64,000 nt of DNA from positions 2,046,001 through 2,110,000 of the forward strand of contig NC_021658.1 in NCBI RefSeq assembly GCF_000418325.1, in the 5' to 3' direction. A program made the position numbers and the translations under genes. A model generated the notes under the pieces. The model did not search any database and was not told the DNA's origin. It saw only the letters and a program-made list of their open reading frames with translations. This DNA is from Sorangium cellulosum So0157-2. GTDB lineage: Bacteria > Myxococcota_A > Polyangia > Polyangiales > Polyangiaceae. This document shows, piece by piece, positions 8,316-16,199 of this stretch (the stretch's first letter is position 1; each line of letters begins with the position of its first letter).

Positions 8316-9554
8316 ATGAAACCAATGAAGGATGGATGGGCGGGTGACGCGCTGGGCTCGCGGTTGCGGTGGAGCGCCTTGGCGCTCGGGGCCGCGCTCG
8401 GCGCGGCCACCTGGACGGGCTGCGCGATGAGCGACGAGGACGCGCTGTTGCGAGGGCCGCAGAATCCGATCGCGGCGCAGAGCTTCGCGAGCTTGTGGCT
8501 GGTGGATGGCTGTCGCGGCGGCGGGAAGCTGAGCTTCTGCAGCACGGAGACGGTGGAGGAGGTGCTGGAGCTGGCGATCGACGATCCGTCGGTGCTGCGC
8601 TTCGCGGAGGCGGAGGAAGTGCCGAAGGGGCTGCCTTCGGACATGACGCATCCGGTGGTCCAGGGCCTGGCGGCCGGGAGCGCGAACGTGCGCGTGAGGG
8701 CCCGCTTCAGCGACGCGGAGCGCGCGGCGGAGGTGAATGTGGAGGTCGTCGAGGTGGATGCGGTCGCGCTGCCGCCGGCCTGCGCGGAAGCGGAGGCGCC
8801 GTTGCGGGTCTTGCCGGGCAAGACGCTGACGTTCAACGTGGTGCCGCACGGCGGGGGCAAGCCGCTGGACGGCGTGCTGCCGGGCCTGGTGCGGGGCGAG
8901 GGCGTGACGTGCTCGGGGATCGACTATCCCTCGCGGATGCATTGCTCGTGGACCGCGCCGCTCGAGGGGGGCGCGGTCGAGCTCGTGTCGGACGTGCTGC
9001 CGGGCTTTCGCGGCCGCCTTCAGAGCTACGGCGCGAACGATGTCGTCGCGGTGCACGCGTTCACGGAGCGCATCTGGGAGAGCGCGGTGGGCCCTGGTTG
9101 GCCGGTGCGCCTGCCCACGGCCACGGCGTTGAAGGAGGGGATACCCTGCGAGTCGTTGCCGGTGCGCGCGGTGACGGCCACGCCTTCCATCTGCACGGGC
9201 CCGGACGGAGAGCTCGCCTGGGACGCGAGCGATGACGACGAGCTATTGGTCGAGATGCTCCAGACCGGGACCTGCAAGCTGCAGCTCGGCGCGGCCGGCG
9301 CCGCGACGCTGCCCAGCACGGCGGAGTTCTTCATGCGCGTCGTGTCCCAAGCCACCGTGGACCACCTGGCCGATCCGGAGACGGCGTGCGAGGTGGAAGG
9401 CGCGACCACCTGCAAGAGCTTCCACAGCACCATGCGCTGCGAGAACGGTCGCTGGCGCGATCTGAAGTCGTGCGGCTCCGGCGTCTGCGAGCTCGTGGGG
9501 CGGGGAGAGGCGGGGTGCACCAGCGCGGAGGGCTGCGCCGTTTGCCGGCCGTAG
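8316..9554 (+). CDS. Predicted secreted lipoprotein, function unknown
   Basis: A 412-aa protein that I do not recognise. It has a lipoprotein signal peptide ending in a TWTGC lipobox (Cys about residue 36), so it is predicted to be membrane-anchored and exported. The mature part is beta-rich, with an Ig-like Big-type segment around residues 75-150 (ending in the ANVRVRARFSDAERAAEV run) and a Cys-rich C-terminus (at least nine cysteines in the last 90 residues) resembling small disulfide domains common in myxobacterial surface proteins. No catalytic motif seen. Confidence 0.7.
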   Translation: MKPMKDGWAGDALGSRLRWSALALGAALGAATWTGCAMSDEDALLRGPQNPIAAQSFASLWLVDGCRGGGKLSFCSTETVEEVLELAIDDPSVLRFAEAEEVPKGLPSDMTHPVVQGLAAGSANVRVRARFSDAERAAEVNVEVVEVDAVALPPACAEAEAPLRVLPGKTLTFNVVPHGGGKPLDGVLPGLVRGEGVTCSGIDYPSRMHCSWTAPLEGGAVELVSDVLPGFRGRLQSYGANDVVAVHAFTERIWESAVGPGWPVRLPTATALKEGIPCESLPVRAVTATPSICTGPDGELAWDASDDDELLVEMLQTGTCKLQLGAAGAATLPSTAEFFMRVVSQATVDHLADPETACEVEGATTCKSFHSTMRCENGRWRDLKSCGSGVCELVGRGEAGCTSAEGCAVCRP

Positions 9555-9592
9555 CACCGGCGCGCGCGGAGGCATGCTAGAAGGGGGCGCAC

Positions 9593-10120
9593 ATGAGCAG
9601 GATCTCCGAGCGCGCGTTTGCCGAGATGGTCGAGGCGGGGTGTCCCGCGTGCGGGGGACGGCAGCTCAACCTGCGCTCGTATGTCGACGGGCTCGTGCCG
9701 CTCATGGAGGGCGAGCCCGTCGGCCCGGTCAAATGGGTCTACAAGGGGGAGATGTTCGTCGACGGGCTGTACGAGGTCGCGTGCGGCGCGTGCAAGCACC
9801 TCCTGTTCACGGACGACCGCTGCCCGCGGTGCCACGCCGAAGGCGGCCTCGCGCGCGGGCTCACGACGACGAACGCGTACGCGGTGCCGGAGCGGTGCCC
9901 GCGCTGCGAGCACATCGAGGTGCGCTTCATCGCGCTCGTGCCGGCGCGCGTGAAGTACGAGGGAAAGCGCGCGGACAAGGCACAGACGAGCGTCGAGCTG
10001 CACGACCCCGGGTTCCACGGCTATCGCGTCGACTGCAAGGACTGCGGCAAGATCGCCGAGCGCACGGACGCGTGCCCGATCTGCGAGAGCCCCGCGCCGA
10101 TCCGGGCGCGCTTCAGCTGA
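9593..10120 (+). CDS. Multi-zinc-ribbon protein, function unknown
   Basis: A 175-aa cytoplasmic protein with six CxxC knuckles in order: CPAC, CGAC, CPRC, CPRC, CKDC and CPIC. These could form three zinc ribbons. The middle contains a short conserved-looking beta segment. AAGGGGG lies 7 nt upstream of the ATG. Such proteins are often RNA-, DNA- or complex-assembly factors, but no family could be named from sequence alone. Starts 38 nt after the lipoprotein stop, so co-transcription is possible. Confidence 0.72.
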   Translation: MSRISERAFAEMVEAGCPACGGRQLNLRSYVDGLVPLMEGEPVGPVKWVYKGEMFVDGLYEVACGACKHLLFTDDRCPRCHAEGGLARGLTTTNAYAVPERCPRCEHIEVRFIALVPARVKYEGKRADKAQTSVELHDPGFHGYRVDCKDCGKIAERTDACPICESPAPIRARFS

Positions 10121-10244
10121 ACCGGGTACTGGTCAGGCGGACCGTAGAAAGAACGCCGTCGGAGCCCGTTCCAGCCAGCCCCGCCTCGCTCCCTTGCTCC
10201 GCGGCGATGGCAGGAAGAAGGTCGATAGGGTAGGGTGGCGGTCC

Positions 10245-10856
10245 ATGCCTGGGCTCGTGTTCCCCTCCGGGTCGTTCGCTGCTTACCTCTTCGATTGCGA
10301 TGGAACGATCGCGGACTCGATGCCGATTCACCATCAGGCTTGGCTCGAGGCGCTCGCGCCGCATGGATGCGAGTTCACCGACGAGGACTTCTATGGCTGG
10401 GCGGGGATGACGACCGAGCGGATCGTCGAGCTCCTGAACCGGAAATACGGGCTACGGATGCCGGTGACCGAGGTCTTCGAGGCGAAGGAAGCGGCGTACC
10501 ACCGGCTGCTGCCCGGTGTGCGCGGCGTGCCCGAGGTCGTGACCGCGCTCCGCGACGCTCCCCCGCGCACGAAGCGCGCCGTCGTCTCGGGGAGCCCGCG
10601 CGCGTCGGTGGAGAAGACGCTCGCGTTCCTGGGGCTCCGTGGCTACGTCGACGAGATCGTCGCGGCGGAGGACTATGCGCGGCCCAAGCCGGCGCCCGAA
10701 CCGTTCCTGACGGCGGCGACGCGCCTCGGCGTCGAGCCGTCGCGTTGCCTGGTCTTCGAGGACGCCGTGCTGGGGATCGAGTCCGCGCGGGCCGCGGGCA
10801 TGCAGTGGGTCCTCGTCGATCCCCGGGCGCTCCGCGCCGGGCGGCAGGATCCTTGA
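10245..10856 (+). CDS. HAD-superfamily phosphatase, subfamily IA (YqaB / beta-phosphoglucomutase-like)
   Basis: A 203-aa HAD hydrolase. All four HAD motifs are visible: FDCDGT with nucleophile Asp17 and acid Asp19, SGSPR around residue 108, the lysine in RPKPAPEPF, and FEDAVLGIESARAAGM with the metal-binding acidic pair. The helical cap (residues 25-90) with IHHQAWLEAL is typical of sugar-phosphate phosphatases/phosphomutases such as YqaB. The upstream in-frame ATG at 10194 is less likely because the family begins shortly before the DxD motif. Exact sugar phosphate unknown. Confidence 0.85.
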   Translation: MPGLVFPSGSFAAYLFDCDGTIADSMPIHHQAWLEALAPHGCEFTDEDFYGWAGMTTERIVELLNRKYGLRMPVTEVFEAKEAAYHRLLPGVRGVPEVVTALRDAPPRTKRAVVSGSPRASVEKTLAFLGLRGYVDEIVAAEDYARPKPAPEPFLTAATRLGVEPSRCLVFEDAVLGIESARAAGMQWVLVDPRALRAGRQDP

Positions 10857-10924
10857 GCCATGGGCGCGCTGGGAGACGGGGCGGACCGCAGATCAGCGCG
10901 ATGAGCCGAAACCGCGCGGGGCGC

Positions 10925-12316
10925 TCAGGGCGCCCAGGTGCCGCCGCCGAGCTTGGTGGTGTCGATGCCCTCGCACCCGCCGCCGGGGTTCGAGGCGGGA
11001 TTGCTCACGCACTCGGGCACGGTGAGGCCGAGCACGTCCAGCGCGCCGGTGCTGCTGCCGCCGGTGAACGTGCCGCGCACGATGGGCGACGCCTCGTCGT
11101 AGCCGCTCGCGTCGAAGCCGGTGATCCCGTACGTCGCCTCGAAGTCGTCGGGCGCGACGCCGCGCATGCGCACGCTCTGGAACGAGGCGTCGACGAGGCG
11201 CCCCTCGGCGTCGGCGAGCGCGTAGACGTCGACGTCGGTCTCGAGATCCACGCGGCCGTCCTCGGTCACGAGGTGGAGGCGCGCCGGGATGCGCATGCCC
11301 GCCTCGTCGAACTCCCCTCCGAGCGACACGCACGCGACGTCGTCCGCCGCCTCGAGCGACAGCGCGATCCGCGTCGTCGTCCCCTGGTCCCAGGTGAACG
11401 TCGCCGCGACCTCGGCGTTCTCCGCCAGCACGTCGGCGGCGGAGAACGCGAGCAGCGCGGTGTCGAGGGGCAGCGGCAGGCCGCCTCGGGCGCACGTCTC
11501 GGCGGTCGGCCACGACGCGAACGAGCGGAACCCCGCGCCTACCGCCTCGCCGTCCGAGTACTCGAGCCGCGCGTCGATCGATCCCCACGAGGCGCCGGCC
11601 GCCATGCCGCCGCGGATGGTGAGATCGGCCAGCGCCCAGCCCTCCCTCTGCGGCGTGACGACCAGCGACCCGGAGAGCGCGTCGGGATCGAGCTCGGCCT
11701 CGAGGGCGACGTGGCGCGGATCCGACGACGAGAGGATGGCGGGCACCGTCTCCGCGAGCGCGCCGCCGCTCGTCGCGATCGCCAGCTCCACGTCGATCTC
11801 GATGCGGCTCTTGCACAGGTCGCCGGCGATCGCGGGGCCGCCCTCCGTTTCGTCGTTCGACCCCCGGGGCCGCGACTCGACGAACCGCGACTCGACGAAC
11901 CGGATCGCGCCGCCGCCGTAGGCGACGTCGATCGTGATCTCGCCTTCGCCCTGCTCGGGGCCGGCGTTCACCATGTCGCCCGGGGGCGCCCACACGATGG
12001 GGCTCTCGAACGTCCCCTCGGCCTGGGCCAGCGCCTCGCCGGCGGTGAAGCCGAGCGCGGTGGCCTCCTCGAGCGAGCCGACGACGGTGGATGTCTCCTC
12101 GCAGGCGCCTTCGGTCCCGGCGCCGTCGTGACCGGTCTGGCTGCCGCCCTGGGGGGCGGTGCACGCCGCCGCGAGGAGCGCGGCGACGACGAGGAGACCG
12201 CGCCCACCGGCGCGAACGGACGCGTGACGAAGCGAAGACGAGTGACGAAGCGAAGACGAGTGACGAAGCGAAGACGAGTGACGAAGCGAAGACGAGTGAC
12301 GAAGCGAAGACGACAC
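10925..12316 (-). CDS. Predicted lipoprotein with SSSLRH-repeat leader
   Basis: The start is taken as GTG 12316 because GGGAGG lies 6 nt upstream on this strand; the frame is open further up to 12457 without a ribosome site. The first 31 residues are five copies of the hexapeptide SSSLRH encoded by an 18-bp tandem repeat, then a hydrophobic core and a lipobox ending AAAC (Cys about residue 53). The remaining 410 residues are beta-rich and acidic, with a 15-bp duplication encoding FVESR twice near residue 120. Family not recognised. The leader repeat makes an unusually long, basic n-region. Confidence 0.72.
   Translation of the reverse strand: MSSSLRHSSSLRHSSSLRHSSSLRHSSSLRHASVRAGGRGLLVVAALLAAACTAPQGGSQTGHDGAGTEGACEETSTVVGSLEEATALGFTAGEALAQAEGTFESPIVWAPPGDMVNAGPEQGEGEITIDVAYGGGAIRFVESRFVESRPRGSNDETEGGPAIAGDLCKSRIEIDVELAIATSGGALAETVPAILSSSDPRHVALEAELDPDALSGSLVVTPQREGWALADLTIRGGMAAGASWGSIDARLEYSDGEAVGAGFRSFASWPTAETCARGGLPLPLDTALLAFSAADVLAENAEVAATFTWDQGTTTRIALSLEAADDVACVSLGGEFDEAGMRIPARLHLVTEDGRVDLETDVDVYALADAEGRLVDASFQSVRMRGVAPDDFEATYGITGFDASGYDEASPIVRGTFTGGSSTGALDVLGLTVPECVSNPASNPGGGCEGIDTTKLGGGTWAP
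11872..11901. repeat. 15-bp in-frame tandem duplication (FVESR twice)
   Basis: Two adjacent near-identical copies of CGCGACTCGACGAAC within the lipoprotein gene encode the pentapeptide FVESR twice. Confidence 0.6.
12225..12315. repeat. 18-bp tandem repeat, five copies
   Basis: Five head-to-tail copies of GACGAAGCGAAGACGAGT-type sequence, nearly perfect. Because 18 is a multiple of three, copy number changes would keep the lipoprotein frame, lengthening or shortening its N-terminal region by six residues per copy. Confidence 0.9.
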
Positions 12317-12408
12317 GGCGACCTCCCGGGCGCGCGCGTCACGCGGCGCCTCCTGCGGTTCGAGACCAGCTGCGATCACGATGCTGTGCCCCGACCCCGT
12401 GTGTCGCA

Positions 12409-12446
12409 AGGGCCGTTTCGCACATATCGTGTGGTCAGACGGCCCT
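12409..12446. promoter_or_regulatory. Nested inverted repeat, candidate operator between divergent genes
   Basis: Outer arms AGGGCCG (12409-12415) and CGGCCCT (12440-12446) are perfect complements and enclose an imperfect palindrome CACATATCGTGTG (12421-12433). The 38-bp element ends 22 bp before the regulator start and lies about 90 bp from the lipoprotein start, so it could control both divergent genes. Binding by the adjacent regulator is inference. Confidence 0.5.
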
Positions 12447-12468
12447 CCAGTGTGCAAACCTCCAAGAC

Positions 12469-13482
12469 ATGAACGACCTCGATCTCGACGTCCTCGCGAG
12501 CGAGCTCCTGCGCGCCGTGCGGGGAAAACGCTCGCAGCGCGCGTTCAGCCGCCGGCTCGGGTACCGCACGAACATCGCGTACACGTGGGAGTCGGGGCGC
12601 AGCTTTCCGACGGCGGCGAAGGCGTTCGCAGTGGCGGAGCGGGCGGGGGTCGACACCGCCGCCGCGATCGCCCGCTTCTTCGGCGCCGCGCCGCCGTGGC
12701 TCGCGCGGGCTTCGCTCGGAACCCCGGAGGGCGTCGTGCAGCTCCTCGGCGAGCTGCGGGCCGGGCGCACCATCGTGGAGATCGCGCGGAGCGCGGGGCG
12801 GAGCCGCTTCGCGGTCGCGCGCTGGCTGCAGGGCGACGCCGAGCCGCGCCTGCCGGACTTCCTCCGCCTCGTCGACGTGTGCTCGCTGCGCCTCCTCGAC
12901 TTCCTGGCGACGCTCGTCGACCCCCGGGCCCTGCCGAGCGCGCGCGCGGCGTGGAAGCAGCTCGAGACGCGCCGGCGCGCTGCCTACGAGGTCCCGTGGT
13001 CGCAGGCGGTGCTCCTCGCGCTCGAGCTGCGCGCGTACGAGGAGCTGCCGCGGCACCGCGACGGGTGGATCGCCGAGCGGATCGGCATCACGCCCAAGGA
13101 GGAGCGCGAGTGCCTCGCGGTCCTCGAGCGCACCGGCCAGATTCACCTGGTCGGCCGCAAGTACGCGATCGCGCCGTCGCGCACGGTGGACACGCGGCGC
13201 GATCCGAAGGCGGCGCACCAGGTGAAGGTGTGGTGGAGCCAGCGCGCGGTGGAGCGGCTCGAGCTCGGCGCGCCGGGGCCGAGCTCGTACAACCTGTTCA
13301 CGGTCTCCGCGCCCGACCTCGAGCGCCTGCGCGAGCTGCACCGCGCGTACTTCCAGCAGATGCGCGCCATCGTCGCGGCGTCGCAGCCGTGCGAGCGGCT
13401 CGTGCTCGCGTGCGCGCAAATGCTCGACCTCTCGGTCCAGCCGGCGCCGGCGCTCAGCGGCGGATCGCCAGCACCGGCGTGA
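12469..13482 (+). CDS. TIGR02147/DUF4423-like HTH regulator
   Basis: A 337-aa cytoplasmic protein. Residues 8-60 form a helix-turn-helix of the XRE-like type (SQRAFSRRLGYRTNIAYTWE). A second HTH-like segment follows around residues 102-125 (TIVEIARSAGRSRFAVARWL). The C-terminal half holds the AERIGITPKEERECLAVLERTGQI winged-helix motif and a YNLFTVSAPDLERLRELHRAYF segment typical of TIGR02147/DUF4423 proteins, which are abundant in Fibrobacter, Bdellovibrio and myxobacteria. Divergent from the repeat-leader lipoprotein, it is a plausible local and autogenous regulator. Confidence 0.75.
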   Translation: MNDLDLDVLASELLRAVRGKRSQRAFSRRLGYRTNIAYTWESGRSFPTAAKAFAVAERAGVDTAAAIARFFGAAPPWLARASLGTPEGVVQLLGELRAGRTIVEIARSAGRSRFAVARWLQGDAEPRLPDFLRLVDVCSLRLLDFLATLVDPRALPSARAAWKQLETRRRAAYEVPWSQAVLLALELRAYEELPRHRDGWIAERIGITPKEERECLAVLERTGQIHLVGRKYAIAPSRTVDTRRDPKAAHQVKVWWSQRAVERLELGAPGPSSYNLFTVSAPDLERLRELHRAYFQQMRAIVAASQPCERLVLACAQMLDLSVQPAPALSGGSPAPA

Positions 13483-13646
13483 AGACCGCGCGCCGCCGGT
13501 CGACGGTGAGCTCGGTGCCCTGGCGGGCGTGCTTCCACGTCACGGCCCCGAGCGCGAGCACCGTGCTGGCGCGAGGGAGTCCTCCCTTTGCCGTCGTCGG
13601 AAAACACGACGGAGACTTCGTGGATGCCGGCGAGCCGTTCGATCAT
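13454..13646 (-). pseudogene. Frameshifted C-terminal gene fragment
   Basis: On the minus strand a coding-like segment begins MIERLAGIHEVSVVFSDDGKG (13646 to about 13580). After a shift of frame it continues as a coherent tail (VLALGAVTWKHARQGTEL, then DRRRAVFTPVLAIRR and a stop at 13454). It overlaps the end of the HTH gene by 29 bp. It looks like the broken end of an older gene; family not identified. Confidence 0.4.
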
Positions 13647-13659
13647 GCTCAGCGATGCT

Positions 13660-14008
13660 GGGCGAGATCCCTGCCTGCTCGGGGATGGGGTGGGGGCTGA
13701 AACCGTGGAGCGCCTGGTCGACCGGGCCGACGGAAACGCGTTCTATCTAGAGGAGCTGATCCGCGCCGTGGCCGAAGGGAAAGGGGAGGCGCTACCAGAG
13801 ACGGTGCTCGCGATGGTGGAGATGCGCCTGTCGCGCCTCGACGCGGCGGGGCGGCGGGCGCTACGAGCGGCCAGCGTGTTCGGCGACGCGTGCTGGGCAG
13901 GGGGCGTCGCCGCGCCGCTCGGTCACCTCGGCGGGCGCTCGTCAGGCGTTCAAGATCGGATCGACGCGCTCGTGGAGCAGGACATCGTCGAGAGGCGGCC
14001 AGGCGCGA
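13660..14008 (+). pseudogene. Fragment of a Ser/Thr-kinase-associated AAA/MalT-like ATPase
   Basis: An open stretch encodes ETVERLVDRADGNAFYLEEL, then LPETVLAMVEMRLSRLDAAG and a RALRAASVFGDACWAGGV segment. From family knowledge these are hallmarks of the predicted-ATPase/STAND region of very large myxobacterial protein kinases and adenylate-cyclase-linked ATPases (usually 1000-1400 aa). Only about 110 residues remain; kinase domain, Walker motifs and TPR tail are gone. It is followed by disordered frames. Confidence 0.65.
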
Positions 14009-14119
14009 GGGCGGCGTCTTCATCGCGGTCGACCTCAGCAGGGACAGAAACTGCCGCGAAGCGGCTTGGTCCAACCGGCGTGAGCAGCGCCCGCAAGATG
14101 GCGGCCCCCGGGCGCCGTC

Positions 14120-14260
14120 GTGCTCGCGTCGCTCGCCAGCGCCCTCACCCACGCCGTCGCGCTCGGGGATCAGCTCGCAGCTCGCGTCGTCCACGAGGCG
14201 ATCGGCCGGCTGCTCGGCGTGCCGTTGGGACCAGAGGGGTGGGCAGGCTCCCGCCGATGA
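14120..14260 (+). pseudogene. Short C-terminal fragment (about 46 aa), eroded
   Basis: A coding-like frame reading LASALTHAVALGDQLAARVV, then HEAIGRLLGVPLGPEG, ending at TGA 14258-14260. High GC3 and helical composition suggest a real C-terminus detached from its gene. It sits between the ATPase fragment and the T6SS island, and the rest of 14261-14444 shows nothing else convincing. Confidence 0.4.
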
Positions 14261-14444
14261 TGGCCGGCATCGGGGCGGGCTTGCGCCGATTTCGGTCGAC
14301 ATACGCACGATTCGGGCCGCAGTTTGGGCTTGGCGTCTCCGAAACGTTTGGACTTCCTTCGATGCAACGTGGTGTCAAGATAGATCCGGGCCACCCTGAG
14401 GCCTCGCGGGTCGGGCGCCTGGAGAGACGACGAGAGGAGATGAA

Positions 14445-16121
14445 ATGAGCGGCGAGCTGTTTTCAAGTGACGCGATCGTGTCCGCACCGGGCTGCGCCGC
14501 CGCGGCCGTCGCCTGGCGCTACCGGGGCCGTATCCACGCGACGATCGTGGTCAAAGCGACCTTTTGCCTCGTGTCCGACGGCACCATGCGACGCATCGAG
14601 CCGGAGCGCATCGTCGAGCACGACGTCCCGTATCACGACGACCCGAGCAGCAGCACCCGGGTCACCCGCGATCTGGCGCCTCATCTGACCAAGGTCGATG
14701 TCGTCCTGACGGGACACGCCTACTCACCCACCGAGGCGCCTGCGCCGTCGGTGCAGGTGGGCTTGGCCGTGACCGACGAGGGGCGCACGCTCCTGCAGAA
14801 GTCGCTCCTTGCCCGCCACACCGCCGCATTCCAGCGAATTCCTCTCGTGTACGAGCGTGCGTTCGGCGGGGCGGGGTATTTCGACAACCCCTTCGGTGTG
14901 GGGGCGCTTCCCGGCGACGGGGAGCCCAACCTCGTCGCGCCGGCCGACCCGCGCAGGCCCGCGTGTCTCGGCCCGATCGGTGGGGCATGGCCCTCCCGGC
15001 GCAAGCTCCTCGGCGCGTGCCAGCGGACGAGCATCGAGGCTCGGTTCGCGGATATCCCCGATGATTTTGCGTGGGAATACTTCCAGGCAGCGCCGCCTGA
15101 TCAGCGGCTCGACCGCCTGCGCGGCGGTGAGTGGATCGTGCTCCACGGCGTGCGCCCCGGCGTGCCGCGCCTCGCCACGAGGGTGCCGCGCGCGCGCGGC
15201 CTCGCGCGGGTCTTCGGATTGACCGAACACGGCGTCGCGGATGGGACGCTCGTGCTCAGCGCGGACACGCTCCGTATCGACGCCGACAAGGAGCTGTGCA
15301 CGCTCGTGTGGCGCGGGCAGCTCGCGCTGCCCAGCCGCCTGGCGCTCGCGTCCATGCGCGCGGCCGCGTCCGTGGAGGTCGAGGGAGAGCCGCTGTCATG
15401 GCCCGAGCGCTCGACGCCGGCCGCGAGGGCGCAGCCGGCGCCGATCCCCACGGCCTCCGGCGAATCGGGGGTCGGGGCCACCGTCGGCGCTGCGCGGCAC
15501 GGCGCCACGCCTTCGAGAGCGCGCCTGCTCCACACCGTGCCGCTGGAGGATGAGCCCGAGGGGGCGCCGCGCCCGAAGCCCGCCACGCTGCCGTTCCGTC
15601 CCGACCTGCCGCCGGCGATTCCGCCGGCGCCGGCTCCTCAACCTCGGCGCCGAGGGCGCGAAGATCTCCTCACCACGCAACCGTTCCCGACCGCCACGGG
15701 AATGGCGTCGCAGAGGCTGGAGCGCGGCACGCTGCCATTTGTGGTGAATCGTCCGTCAGACAGCGCGCCGCACCCCGTTCGCGGCGTGTCGCCCGCCGAG
15801 CTCGAAGAGCCTGCGCACCGCGCGCCTGCCGCCGGACGCGACGTCGCTGCTTCGCCGGCCGCGGAGCCTCCGCCGCCGGACAGCCCGCCGCGAGCGGCGC
15901 CGGGGCCTGAGGCGTCGCCGGCGGGTCCGGCGGTGCCCCCGAGCCCCGCGGCGCCGCGGGCCGCCGAGGCCGCGCCCAGGCGGGTTTACGCGGCGGAGCC
16001 GCAGGCCTCCTCCGAGGTCGAGTCGCCGCCGCCGGCGCCGCAGGCACCGCCGCGAGCGCCGGAGGCACCCGGTCGTTCGGTGGACGTGAAGCGCGTGCTC
16101 TACGGCCGCTTCACCCGGTGA
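14445..16121 (+). CDS. DUF2169 domain protein with Pro-rich tail (T6SS-associated)
   Basis: A 558-aa protein. The first 300 residues match DUF2169 by its VVKATFCLVSDG opening, DVVLTGHAYSP, FQRIPLVYERAFGG and the WEYFQAAPPDQRLDRLRGGEW signature. DUF2169 proteins occur beside VgrG and PAAR-like genes, and in Agrobacterium one is encoded in the Tde2 effector locus, so they are viewed as adaptors or chaperones for loading T6SS spike cargo. Residues about 320-545 are Pro/Ala-rich and probably disordered, ending in a basic DVKRVLYGRFTR. First gene of the island; VgrG follows after 78 bp. Confidence 0.85.
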   Translation: MSGELFSSDAIVSAPGCAAAAVAWRYRGRIHATIVVKATFCLVSDGTMRRIEPERIVEHDVPYHDDPSSSTRVTRDLAPHLTKVDVVLTGHAYSPTEAPAPSVQVGLAVTDEGRTLLQKSLLARHTAAFQRIPLVYERAFGGAGYFDNPFGVGALPGDGEPNLVAPADPRRPACLGPIGGAWPSRRKLLGACQRTSIEARFADIPDDFAWEYFQAAPPDQRLDRLRGGEWIVLHGVRPGVPRLATRVPRARGLARVFGLTEHGVADGTLVLSADTLRIDADKELCTLVWRGQLALPSRLALASMRAAASVEVEGEPLSWPERSTPAARAQPAPIPTASGESGVGATVGAARHGATPSRARLLHTVPLEDEPEGAPRPKPATLPFRPDLPPAIPPAPAPQPRRRGREDLLTTQPFPTATGMASQRLERGTLPFVVNRPSDSAPHPVRGVSPAELEEPAHRAPAAGRDVAASPAAEPPPPDSPPRAAPGPEASPAGPAVPPSPAAPRAAEAAPRRVYAAEPQASSEVESPPPAPQAPPRAPEAPGRSVDVKRVLYGRFTR

Positions 16122-16199
16122 CGGCCATCGCGGCGGAACCTCGGGCGAGAATGGCCGTATCGCTTGACGTGGTCATCATCCTGGGATCTCCTGCTATCC

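Noticed and set aside
12225..12315. Possible CRISPR or attachment site in the 18-bp repeat
   Set aside because: Contiguous in-frame tandem repeat inside a coding leader.
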